From Pseudorhodobacter antarcticus (lineage in GTDB: Bacteria; Pseudomonadota; Alphaproteobacteria; Rhodobacterales; Rhodobacteraceae): 19,451 bases of DNA. Shown here piece after piece: positions 7,021 to 14,502 of this stretch; within the stretch, counting starts at the first letter, position 1; the number at the start of each line of letters is the position of its first letter. Under the pieces are notes generated by a model that saw only the letters and a program-made list of their open reading frames with translations, was not told where the DNA came from and searched no databases. The stretch covers positions 1-19,451 of the forward strand of contig CAMDHB010000022.1 of NCBI GenBank assembly GCA_945897655.1. Reading direction: 5' to 3'. A program made the position numbers and the translations under genes.

Positions 7021-8874
7021 ATGGAACCGCTGTTGGTTGATGTAAAGGCTGGAAAGGTTCACAAACCGTGGGTACACCCGGCGCAGGGATACCGTAGGGC
7101 CGTTCTGACAGAGTTCACCGTGCACAACCAGATCGCATTCCAACGCAGGCCCGAAGACCTGATCCTGGACCCGTATTCAGACGGCGGGTTTGCGGCGTTG
7201 ATGGAGCCTGCGTTCCTGTGGCGGCCGCTGGACCGTGCGCCGATCAGCGGGTTTCCGGCAAGTTCGCATACCGAGATCAACGCCAAGATCGACAGCTTTC
7301 TGGCGGTGACAGCGCGCAACAAGGTGTTCGCAAAGGCGTTTGAGTTCAACACGTTTCCCGTGCTGCTGGAGGATGTGTGGTTCAAGAAGTCGTTTGTGAC
7401 CGTCAAGGACAAGTACCTGATCAGCGGGGCGGCGGGGATCAGGTTGCTGAACCAGTATTGCTGGGAGAATGGGGAAACTGACCCAGCGGTTGAGCAGAAT
7501 TTGGCTGGGTATTTCACCGCGTGCCAAGAGGCCGCGGGGCGGGTGTTGCCGGTGTTGGACAGGCCCCTGCCCCGGGATACGGCCTTTGCGGTGGAGTGCC
7601 GGAATACCTTCAACTACTACCACTTCGTCACCGAGACGCTGTGCCAGTTGTGTCTGGTGGAGGAGGCGGGGGTCGAGGGGCCGATATTCCTGCACTACCC
7701 CAACCATGACGACAAGACGCGGCCCTTTGCGCGGGGGTTCATTGCGGCGCTGTTCCCGGAACTGGTGCACCGGGTGCAGTTTCAGCGGGCCCCGGTGCGG
7801 CATGATGCGGTGGTGGCGCCCTATAACTTTCAAAGCAGCGTCTATCAGATGGGGTCGGCGGAGGTGGGGCTGATTGAGTTGGCCGCGCCCAAGACGGTGG
7901 CGTGGAAGGGGCGGTTGGGCACGCGGGCGTCGCATGGCGTGTTGGCGATGAACTCGGTCGATTCCAGCCTGTTGAAGCTGCGGGCGCGGGCGTTGCGGGC
8001 GATAGAGGGCAAGGATTTCAGCCATTTGCCCAAGCGGTTCTGGGTCAGCCGGGGCACCGATCAGGCGCGCAGCCGTGTGATGCGGGGCGAGGATGACATA
8101 CTGGACATGCTGAAGATGTTCGGGTTTCAGCAGGTGGTGTTTGAAAACCTGTCACCGCTGGAACAGGTGGCGATCATGGCGAATGCCGAGATGATGGTAT
8201 CCTCGCACGGGGCGGGGTTCACCAACATGCTGTTTGCCGGGCCGCAGACCTATGTGGTGGAACTGGGAACCTTGCAGACGGCGATGTACCGTTGGGGCGA
8301 TTTCTGGCGGTTGGCCAATGCGGCGGGGTGCCGGTATGTGACCTTCTTTGCCGATTTCGATGCGGCGGACCCGCTGAAGGAGCCTGCTTTCCTGACAGAT
8401 GGCATCGTGCCGGTCCACTTGGGCGGGGCGGGGTTGGCGCGGGTGATGGCGTTTGTGGTGGCGGTTTTGGGCCACACGCCCAAGTTTGCCCGCCCGGCTG
8501 AGGTGCAGGTGTTGGGCGAGCAGTTGATGGCGGTGGGGGCCCATGACAAGGCGCGGGCGCTGTTTGAGGCGCATGTGGGGATGGAGCAGGGGCATGTCGG
8601 CCTGAGCCTGGCGATGGCGGAATGTCATGAGCATTACCAGTCGCGGTTCGCGCAACTGGCGGCGCTGCACAGCGCCTATGGTGCGGACCCCAGCAGTTGG
8701 GGCATTCTGATCCGGATCATCTGGTGCGCCAAGGCGATGAACAACACCGAAACCATGCGCGCCGCGCTGCTCGCGTTGCAAGACGGGTTTCCGGACCGGT
8801 TCGCGGCCTTTGTCAAAGGCCGGATCTGGGCGCAAAAGCACGCGAGCGACGCCATACAAAGCGAAGCCTCATGA
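7021..8874 (+). CDS. Glycosyltransferase family 61 protein with C-terminal helical extension
   Basis: This 617-residue protein probably transfers a sugar during polysaccharide or glycan building. The GT61 (DUF563) region spans about residues 185-420: RNTFNYYHFVTETL near 194-207, then RFWVSRG at 339-345, GFQQVVFENLSPLEQV at about 368-383, and SSHGAGFTNMLF at 394-405, the usual core motif of the family. Residues about 495-600 are helix-rich and may form TPR-like packing. No signal peptide or membrane span is seen, so it is likely cytoplasmic. The ATG at 7021 has only a poor ribosome site; upstream in-frame alternatives would run into mutS. The stop lies 10 bases before the aminotransferase start, so the two are probably co-transcribed. 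The acceptor and the sugar cannot be told from sequence. Confidence 0.85.
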   Translation: MEPLLVDVKAGKVHKPWVHPAQGYRRAVLTEFTVHNQIAFQRRPEDLILDPYSDGGFAALMEPAFLWRPLDRAPISGFPASSHTEINAKIDSFLAVTARNKVFAKAFEFNTFPVLLEDVWFKKSFVTVKDKYLISGAAGIRLLNQYCWENGETDPAVEQNLAGYFTACQEAAGRVLPVLDRPLPRDTAFAVECRNTFNYYHFVTETLCQLCLVEEAGVEGPIFLHYPNHDDKTRPFARGFIAALFPELVHRVQFQRAPVRHDAVVAPYNFQSSVYQMGSAEVGLIELAAPKTVAWKGRLGTRASHGVLAMNSVDSSLLKLRARALRAIEGKDFSHLPKRFWVSRGTDQARSRVMRGEDDILDMLKMFGFQQVVFENLSPLEQVAIMANAEMMVSSHGAGFTNMLFAGPQTYVVELGTLQTAMYRWGDFWRLANAAGCRYVTFFADFDAADPLKEPAFLTDGIVPVHLGGAGLARVMAFVVAVLGHTPKFARPAEVQVLGEQLMAVGAHDKARALFEAHVGMEQGHVGLSLAMAECHEHYQSRFAQLAALHSAYGADPSSWGILIRIIWCAKAMNNTETMRAALLALQDGFPDRFAAFVKGRIWAQKHASDAIQSEAS

Positions 8875-8884
8875 AGGACATAGC

Positions 8885-9784
8885 ATGACTGACCACGTAT
8901 CGACCCACCAAGCCGAAGAGGATGCGCGCAACGAGGCGATCCTGATTTACGTCAATGGCCGCATCGTGCCCAAGGCCGAGGCGATGGTGTCGGTTTATGA
9001 TTCAGGCTTCATGCTGGGGGATGGGGTGTGGGAGGGGATACGGCTGTACAGCGGCAGATGGTCCTTTCTGGACGAGCATATCGACCGGCTGTTCGAGGCG
9101 GCCAAGGCGATTGATCTGGATATTCAGATGACCAAGGAGGCCGTGATTGAGGCCGTTCTGGCGACCCAAGCGGCCAATGGCATGACGAATGACGCCCATG
9201 CGCGGTTGATGGTGACGCGAGGGGTCAAGACGCGGCCGTTCCAGCATCCGCGCCTGTCGCAGCGCGGGCCGACGGTGGTGATCATCATGGAGCATAGCCG
9301 GCAAAAGTTGCCGCGCCCGATCCGGCTGGCCACGGTGCCGCATATGCGGGGGTTGCCGATGACGCAGGACCCGAAGTTGAATTCACATTCCAAGCTGAAC
9401 TGCATTCTGGCCTGCATTGCTGCCGAAAAGGCGGGCGCGGATGAGGCGTTGATGCTGGATGTACATGGGTTCGTAAACACGACGAATGCCTGCAATTTCT
9501 TCATCGTGAAGAAGGGACAGGTTTGGACCTCGACCGGGGATTATTGCATGAACGGGATCACGCGGCAGAAGGTGATTGATTTGTGCCACGCCAATGACAT
9601 TCCGGTATTCGAGCGGAACTTCAGTCTGGTGGACACCTATTCCGCGGATGAGGCGTTCTTGACCGGCACCTTTGGCGCGCAGACCCCGGTGGGCACGCTG
9701 GATGGGCGGCAGATCGGGACGGGGCAGATGGGGCCAATGACCGAACGGTTGCGCGGGCTTTACAAGGCTTTGGTGGGCGCATGA
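8885..9784 (+). CDS. Fold-type IV PLP-dependent aminotransferase (branched-chain/D-amino acid type)
   Basis: This 299-residue protein belongs to class IV aminotransferases (BCAT, D-amino acid transaminase, aminodeoxychorismate lyase). Seen: GFMLGDGVWEGIR at 41-53, the likely PLP lysine Lys170 in HSKLNC, and the phosphate-cup segment FLTGTFGAQTPVG at 258-270. In the cofactor loop the Glu that normally contacts the pyridine nitrogen is replaced: GFVNTTNACN (195-204) has Thr199 at that place. The substrate is therefore uncertain, and plain branched-chain transamination should not be assumed. The start is set by AAGGA at 8874-8878, 6 bases before ATG 8885. The stop overlaps the next start as ATGA (9781-9784), implying translational coupling. 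From memory, plants have a fused protein combining this type of aminotransferase with a domain like the next gene's product. Confidence 0.88.
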   Translation: MTDHVSTHQAEEDARNEAILIYVNGRIVPKAEAMVSVYDSGFMLGDGVWEGIRLYSGRWSFLDEHIDRLFEAAKAIDLDIQMTKEAVIEAVLATQAANGMTNDAHARLMVTRGVKTRPFQHPRLSQRGPTVVIIMEHSRQKLPRPIRLATVPHMRGLPMTQDPKLNSHSKLNCILACIAAEKAGADEALMLDVHGFVNTTNACNFFIVKKGQVWTSTGDYCMNGITRQKVIDLCHANDIPVFERNFSLVDTYSADEAFLTGTFGAQTPVGTLDGRQIGTGQMGPMTERLRGLYKALVGA

Positions 9785-10512
9785 GGCCGGATCCGCAGCG
9801 GATTGCGATGTGGTCGGGGCCACGGAATTTGTCCACGGCGATGATGTATGCCTTTGCGGCGCGGAGCGATTGCGCGGTGGTGGATGAGCCGTTTTATGGG
9901 GCGTATCTGCAGGCCAGCGGGATGGATCATCCGATGCGGGAGGAGGTGATCGCCTCGCAAAGCGCGGATGCTTCAGTGGTCGCGCGGGGGTTGCTGGGGG
10001 CGATTCCGAAGGGGAAAAGCCTGCATTACCAAAAGCATATGACCTTGCACATGCTGCCGCAGTTTGACCGGGGGTTCATGCGGGGGCTGACCAATGTGTT
10101 CCTGATCCGCCACCCAGCCCGGGTCATTGCCAGCTATGCCAAAAAGCGTGAAGCGCCGACGCTGGCGGACATTGGCTTTGCCCAACAGGCGGAGTTGTTT
10201 GACGAGGTGGCCAGTGTTTTGGGCCACGCGCCGCTGGTGATTGACAGTGGCGACATCCGGGCGGACCCGCGTTCGGCGCTGATGGGGCTGTGTCAGGCGC
10301 TGGGGGTGCCGTTTCAGGGCAGCATGCTGCACTGGGCGGCGGGTCCGAAACCCTATGACGGGGTCTGGGCGCCGCATTGGTATGGGGCGGTGCATCGGTC
10401 AACGGGGTTTGAGGAGCCGGAGGGGGCACTGCCGGAGTTGTCGGGGATGTTTGGCGATCTGCTGGAGCAGGCCCTGCCCTATTACACGAAGTTGCGGGCA
10501 TTTTTGCTGTAG
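9781..10512 (+). CDS. Sulfotransferase-like P-loop protein
   Basis: The 243-residue product begins with MWSGPRNLSTAMM (residues about 10-22), which has the form of the PAPS 5'-phosphate loop of sulfotransferases (SxPRSxST-like). VFLIRHPARVIASY at about 106-119 matches the second, 3'-phosphate-binding motif (RxPxxxxxS). VVDEPFYGAYL and the closing GVWAPHWYGAVHRSTGF are typical, from memory, of the sulfotransferase-like domain fused to an aminotransferase in plants. Whether it transfers sulfate is unknown. It is the last gene of the plus-strand trio; its ATG overlaps the aminotransferase stop, so the two proteins are probably made in equal amounts and may act together. No signal peptide is seen. 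Confidence 0.8.
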   Translation: MRPDPQRIAMWSGPRNLSTAMMYAFAARSDCAVVDEPFYGAYLQASGMDHPMREEVIASQSADASVVARGLLGAIPKGKSLHYQKHMTLHMLPQFDRGFMRGLTNVFLIRHPARVIASYAKKREAPTLADIGFAQQAELFDEVASVLGHAPLVIDSGDIRADPRSALMGLCQALGVPFQGSMLHWAAGPKPYDGVWAPHWYGAVHRSTGFEEPEGALPELSGMFGDLLEQALPYYTKLRAFLL

Positions 10513-10539
10513 GCCGTTTGTGCGCGCAGCCATCCGGCA

Positions 10540-10553
10540 GGCCAAGGCTGGCC
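10540..10553. terminator. Weak hairpin between convergent genes
   Basis: GGCCA (10540-10544) and TGGCC (10549-10553) form a 5-bp stem with a 4-base loop in the 84-base gap between the sulfotransferase-like gene and argG, which converge. No T-run is adjacent. It may be a weak two-way terminator. Confidence 0.25.
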
Positions 10554-10596
10554 GACACCGCGATCGGGTTTGGTAGCTTTTGTCGCTTCGCGTCGG

Positions 10597-11838
10597 TCAG
10601 CCCTTGCGGGCGACCCGGGCGTTGCGGGTGGCGATCAGTTTTAGGCGCAGGCCGTTCAGGCGGATGAAGCCTTCGGCGTCTTTCTGGTCATAGGCACCGG
10701 CGTCTTCTTCGAAGGTCACATGCTTTTCGCTGTACAGCGAATGGTCGGACCAGCGGGCGACGGTGCGGGCGGAGCCTTTGTAGAGCTTGACCCGGACGGT
10801 GCCGGTGACGTGTTCCTGCGTCTTGTCGATCAGGGCTTGCAGCGCCTCACGCTCGGGCGAGAACCAGAAGCCGTTGTAGATCAGTTCGGCATAGCGCGGC
10901 ATGATGCTGTCTTTCAGGTGGCCCGCGCCGGAATCGAGGGTGATCTGTTCGATGCCGCGGTGCGCCTCCATCAGAATCGTGCCGCCGGGGGTTTCGTAGG
11001 CGCCGCGCGATTTCATGCCGACAAAGCGGTTTTCCACAAGGTCCAGACGGCCCACGCCATGCTTGCCGCCAATGTCGTTCAGCGCGGCGAGCAGGGTGGC
11101 GGGGGACATGGGTTGGCCGTTGATGGCGACGGCATCGCCGGCCTTGAAGGTGATTTCCACCATTTCGGGCGTGTCGGGCGCATCTTCGGGGTCAACCGTG
11201 CGCTGCCAGACATAGGCCGGCGGTTCATCGCCCGGATTTTCCAGCACTTTGCCCTCAGACGAGGTGTGCAGAAGGTTGGCGTCGACCGAGAAGGGCGCCT
11301 CGCCGCGTTTGTCCTTGGCAATCGGGATCTGGTTGGTTTCGGCGAATTCCAGCAGCTTGGTGCGGCTGGTCAGGTCCCACAGACGCCACGGCGCGATGAC
11401 GCGGATGGCGGGGTCAAGGGCGGCAGCGGAAAGTTCAAAGCGGACCTGATCGTTGCCCTTGCCGGTGGCGCCATGTGCGACGGCATCGGCCCCCACCTCT
11501 TGCGCGATGCGGACCAGGTGTTGGGAAATCAGCGGGCGGGCGATGGAGGTGCCGAGGAGGTAGAGCCCTTCGTACAGGGCATTGGCGCGGAACATCGGGA
11601 AGACGAAGTCGCGGACGAATTCTTCACGCACGTCAACGATGTGGATGTTTTCAGGCTTTATGCCCAGAAGGATGGCTTTGGCGCGGGCTGGTTCCAGCTC
11701 CTCCCCCTGGCCCAGATCAGCGGTGAAGGTCACCACCTCGCAGCCATATTCGGTTTGCAGCCATTTCAGGATGATCGAGGTGTCCAGGCCACCAGAATAG
11801 GCAAGCACGACTTTTTTCGGGGCGGATTTTGTGGTCAT
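10597..11838 (-). CDS. argG: Argininosuccinate synthase
   Basis: This enzyme joins citrulline and aspartate using ATP to give argininosuccinate, the step before the last in arginine synthesis. The 413-residue length is typical. The ATP pyrophosphatase loop AYSGGLDTS is at residues 13-21, followed by the conserved HGATGKGNDQVRFE and EAPFSVDANLLHTS segments. The C-terminal half carries EAHRGIEQ and SARTVARWSDHSLY. The ATG is preceded by GAGGG (11845-11849 on the plus strand) at 6-base spacing. It follows hemW by only 62 bases on the same strand, so read-through from the rph-rdgB-hemW group is possible; no strong promoter of its own was identified. Confidence 0.97.
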   Translation of the reverse strand: MTTKSAPKKVVLAYSGGLDTSIILKWLQTEYGCEVVTFTADLGQGEELEPARAKAILLGIKPENIHIVDVREEFVRDFVFPMFRANALYEGLYLLGTSIARPLISQHLVRIAQEVGADAVAHGATGKGNDQVRFELSAAALDPAIRVIAPWRLWDLTSRTKLLEFAETNQIPIAKDKRGEAPFSVDANLLHTSSEGKVLENPGDEPPAYVWQRTVDPEDAPDTPEMVEITFKAGDAVAINGQPMSPATLLAALNDIGGKHGVGRLDLVENRFVGMKSRGAYETPGGTILMEAHRGIEQITLDSGAGHLKDSIMPRYAELIYNGFWFSPEREALQALIDKTQEHVTGTVRVKLYKGSARTVARWSDHSLYSEKHVTFEEDAGAYDQKDAEGFIRLNGLRLKLIATRNARVARKG

Positions 11839-11900
11839 CGGGGTCCCTCACTGAATTTGGGTGGGATTAGCGGGATTTGGGGTGAAGGGCAAGCGAGCGG

Positions 11901-13067
11901 TCAGTCGGCCAGCAGTTGGCGCAGGATGGAGTTGAGGAGCATCATGCCAGCGGGCGTGGCGGCAAGGCGGCCGGGGGTGGCGGAGAGGAGGCCCTGTTCA
12001 AGAAGGGGCTGGAGTTTGGCGGGGTCAAGTGTCACGTCGAACTGGTGTTGCAGGCGGTTGAGCGAGACGCCTTCATACAGGCGCAGGCCCATCAACAGGT
12101 ATTCGGTGGCGGCGTCGGCTTTGGTCAGGGGGGTGCGGTCGAGTTCGGCGCGGCCTGTGCGTTCGACGGATTTGAGCCAGACCAGCGGTTCCTTGGGGCA
12201 TTCGGTGGCGACACGGGTGCCGCCAAGGGTCAGGCGGCCATGTGCGCCGGGGCCAATGCCGACATAATCGCCGCCGCGCCAATAGGTCAGGTTGTGGCGC
12301 GATTCCTCGCCCGGGGCGGCGTGGTTGGAGACTTCGTAGGCGTTCAGACCGGCTTTGGTGCACATGTCCTGCGTCATCAGGAACAGGTTGGCGGCGAGGT
12401 CTTCATCGGGCAGGCCGCGAAGTTGGCCACGGGCGTTCCGATCGTGGAAGACCGTGCCCTCTTCGATGGTAAGTTGATAAAGCGAGATGTGCGTGGGGTG
12501 GATGGTCAGGGCGCGTTGGAGTTCGGCGCGCCATGAGGTTTCATCCTGGTCCTGCCTTGCATAGATCAGGTCGAAATTGACGCGGGCAAAGTGGGTGCGG
12601 GCGATGTCGATGGCTTTCAGCGCCTCGGCCGCCGAATGCATGCGGCCGAGTTGGCGGAGGGCAAGGTCGTCCAGCGATTGGACGCCGATGGAGACGCGGT
12701 TGACGCCGCCTGCGGCATAGGCGGCGAAACGGCCAGCTTCGACCGAGCCGGGGTTTGCCTCGATCGTGATTTCGGGGTCGTTGGACATGCGCCATGTGCT
12801 GCGGATGCGGTCGATGATGGCGGCGACGACGTCGGGGTCCATGAGCGACGGGGTGCCGCCGCCGAAGAAGACCGATTGCAGGGGCTTGCCTTGGGTTTCG
12901 CGGCCAAGGCGGTCGATTTCAGACAGGTATCCGGCAAGCCAGCGTTTGTGGTCGATGGAGGCGAGGACATGGGAGTTGAAGTCGCAGTAGGGGCATTTGG
13001 TCTGGCAATAGGGCCAGTGGAGGTAGAGGCCGAACCCGGTGTCAGGTTCGTCTTGCAGGGTGGTCAC
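11901..13067 (-). CDS. hemW: Radical SAM heme chaperone HemW
   Basis: HemW binds heme and an iron-sulfur cluster and delivers heme to target proteins; it was long misnamed as oxygen-independent coproporphyrinogen III oxidase. The cluster motif is CQTKCPYC (Cys21, Cys25, Cys28), followed by DFNSH, as in HemW. FFGGGTPS, the SAM-binding glycine segment, and the ITIEANPGS and GVNRVSIGVQS segments are also present. The length of 388 residues is normal. The GTG at 13067 is preferred because it overlaps the rdgB stop as GTGA, the usual coupled arrangement; another GTG at 13076 would add three residues. It shares the minus-strand run with rph and rdgB. Confidence 0.94.
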   Translation of the reverse strand: MTTLQDEPDTGFGLYLHWPYCQTKCPYCDFNSHVLASIDHKRWLAGYLSEIDRLGRETQGKPLQSVFFGGGTPSLMDPDVVAAIIDRIRSTWRMSNDPEITIEANPGSVEAGRFAAYAAGGVNRVSIGVQSLDDLALRQLGRMHSAAEALKAIDIARTHFARVNFDLIYARQDQDETSWRAELQRALTIHPTHISLYQLTIEEGTVFHDRNARGQLRGLPDEDLAANLFLMTQDMCTKAGLNAYEVSNHAAPGEESRHNLTYWRGGDYVGIGPGAHGRLTLGGTRVATECPKEPLVWLKSVERTGRAELDRTPLTKADAATEYLLMGLRLYEGVSLNRLQHQFDVTLDPAKLQPLLEQGLLSATPGRLAATPAGMMLLNSILRQLLAD

Positions 13068-13672
13068 GCGAGGCACCCGGCGATCAGGGCGTCAACAGCG
13101 CGGGCGCGGTGGCTGATGCGGTTTTTCTGGTCCAGATCCATTTCGCCCATCGTGATGGCATGGCCGTCGGGCTGAAAGATCGGGTCATAGCCGTGACCAA
13201 GGGCACCGCGCATGGGCCAGACGATCTGGCCGGGGAGGCGGCCTTCGAACACAGCCTCTTCCCCATCGGGCCAGGCGACGGCGAGGGTGCAGCGGAACTC
13301 GGCGGCCCAGGGGGTGGGGCTGCGGGTGGCGACGAGCAGGCCCCAGGTTTTGGTCATCGCCACGCGGAAATCGCGACCCGTGCCGGTTTCGGCCCAATCG
13401 GCGGTGTGGATGCCGGGGGCACCGCCCAAATCGGCAACGACCAGACCCGAATCGTCGGCCAGGGTGATCAGGCCAGAGGCGGCAACACCGGCACGCGCCT
13501 TTAGCAGCGCGTTGCCGGTGAAGGAGTGTTCGGTTTCGTCGGGGCCATGCAGGCCAAGGTCGGCCAAGGACACCATGTCGATGCCGAAGGGCGCCAGCAA
13601 ACCGGCGAATTCATCGCGTTTGCCGGTGTTGGTGGTGGCCAACAGCATCCGCTGGCCTGCAAGGCTGCGCAT
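13064..13672 (-). CDS. rdgB: RdgB/HAM1 non-canonical purine NTP pyrophosphatase
   Basis: This enzyme hydrolyses dITP, ITP and XTP to monophosphates and so keeps deaminated purines out of DNA and RNA. The 202-residue product has TTNTGK (13-18) for triphosphate binding, ADDSGL (72-77) with catalytic aspartates, GYDPIF (161-166) and QKNRISHRA (182-190), the family signature in order. The ATG at 13672 overlaps the rph stop by one base (TGATG). A GTG directly before it, at 13675, is an alternative with a GTGA overlap. Its stop overlaps the hemW start. The neighbourhood rph-rdgB-hemW is a common alphaproteobacterial arrangement, from memory. Confidence 0.95.
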   Translation of the reverse strand: MRSLAGQRMLLATTNTGKRDEFAGLLAPFGIDMVSLADLGLHGPDETEHSFTGNALLKARAGVAASGLITLADDSGLVVADLGGAPGIHTADWAETGTGRDFRVAMTKTWGLLVATRSPTPWAAEFRCTLAVAWPDGEEAVFEGRLPGQIVWPMRGALGHGYDPIFQPDGHAITMGEMDLDQKNRISHRARAVDALIAGCLA

Positions 13673-14391
13673 CACTTGACCGCAACGGCGGCGGCCTGCG
13701 CCTTGACCAGTTCGGCCACGCCCAGTTCGGCCAGATCCAGCAGATTGCCCATTTCGGAGCGGGAGAAGGTGCTGCCTTCGGCGGACATCTGAACCTCGAC
13801 CAGCTTGCCACGCCCGGTCAGGATGAAGTTGCCATCGGTGCCAGCGGCGCTGTCTTCAAGGTAGTCCAGATCCAGCACCTCTTGCCCCGCATAGATGCCG
13901 CAGGAGACGGCGGCGACGTGGTCAAGAATGGGGTTGCTTGTGATGGTGCCGGCCTTGATCATCTGGCGCACGGCAAGGGTCAGGGCGACCCAACCCCCAG
14001 TGATCGAGGCGCAGCGGGTGCCGCCGTCGGCCTGAATGACATCGCAATCAACAACGATCTGGCGTTCGCCCATAGCGGAGCGGTCAACACCGGCGCGCAG
14101 GGCGCGGCCGATCAGGCGCTGGATTTCCTGCGTGCGGCCGGATTGCTTGCCTGCCGCAGCCTCACGCCGGGTGCGGCTGTTGGTGGCGCGGGGCAGCATG
14201 CCGTATTCGGCGGTGACCCAGCCCAGACCGGTGCCCTTCAGGAAGGGGGGGGCCTTATCCTCGACCGTGGCAGTGCAAAGGACGTGGGTTTCACCCATCT
14301 TGATCAGGCAAGACCCCTCTGCATGCTTCATCACGCCGGTTTCGATGGAAACCTGCCGCATTTCGTTCAGTTTTCTGCCTGAGGGACGCAT
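13672..14391 (-). CDS. rph: Ribonuclease PH
   Basis: This phosphate-dependent 3' exoribonuclease trims tRNA 3' ends. The product is 239 residues, the standard size. The N-terminus MRPSGRK is the family hallmark, followed by KHAEGSCLIKMG, the RTQEIQRLIGRALRAGVD phosphate/RNA segment, and CDVIQADGGTRCASITGG with catalytic-site aspartates. The ATG at 14391 fits best because GGATAGG lies 6 bases upstream. ATG codons at 14394 and 14406 are in frame but fit less well. It is divergent from hrcA across about 110 bases and is the first gene of the rph-rdgB-hemW(-argG) run, whose members overlap by 1-4 bases. Confidence 0.96.
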   Translation of the reverse strand: MRPSGRKLNEMRQVSIETGVMKHAEGSCLIKMGETHVLCTATVEDKAPPFLKGTGLGWVTAEYGMLPRATNSRTRREAAAGKQSGRTQEIQRLIGRALRAGVDRSAMGERQIVVDCDVIQADGGTRCASITGGWVALTLAVRQMIKAGTITSNPILDHVAAVSCGIYAGQEVLDLDYLEDSAAGTDGNFILTGRGKLVEVQMSAEGSTFSRSEMGNLLDLAELGVAELVKAQAAAVAVK

Positions 14392-14421
14392 CATCCACCT
14401 ATCCATTTTGACATGCCTGTT

Positions 14422-14472
14422 ATGCGGTGCTGCGGCATAGTTGCAAGCAGGATTGACGACAATGCGGTGCTG
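14422..14472. repeat. 11-bp direct repeat in the rph/hrcA divergent promoter region
   Basis: ATGCGGTGCTG occurs at 14422-14432 and again at 14462-14472, exactly 40 bases apart. The second copy lies between the -35 and -10 boxes proposed for hrcA. It might be a regulator site, but the length is short enough for chance. Confidence 0.3.
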
Positions 14473-14482
14473 TCCTTACAGT
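14453..14482 (+). promoter_or_regulatory. Candidate sigma-70 promoter for hrcA-grpE
   Basis: TTGACG (14453-14458) and TACAGT (14477-14482) are separated by 18 bases and lie just ahead of the hrcA ribosome site GGAGAA (14492-14497). No CIRCE element (the HrcA operator with GAGTGCTAA-like arms) is visible here, so the repressor gene does not appear to control itself through that site. Confidence 0.4.
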
Positions 14483-14502
14483 CTTCAACCCGGAGAACGT
14501 GT

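Noticed and set aside
4641..7040. A 799-codon open frame on the plus strand across mutS
   Set aside because: It is antisense to mutS in GC-rich DNA, has a low-complexity Gly/Ala/Asp-rich translation, and matches no family; it is a shadow of the real gene.
10720..12267. A 515-codon plus-strand frame across argG and hemW
   Set aside because: It covers the reverse complement of two well-supported genes and the translation has no recognisable motif.
14392..14502. Possible CIRCE operator upstream of hrcA
   Set aside because: No TTAGCACTC / GAGTGCTAA-like paired arms are found in the divergent region; only a sigma-70-like promoter candidate was kept.
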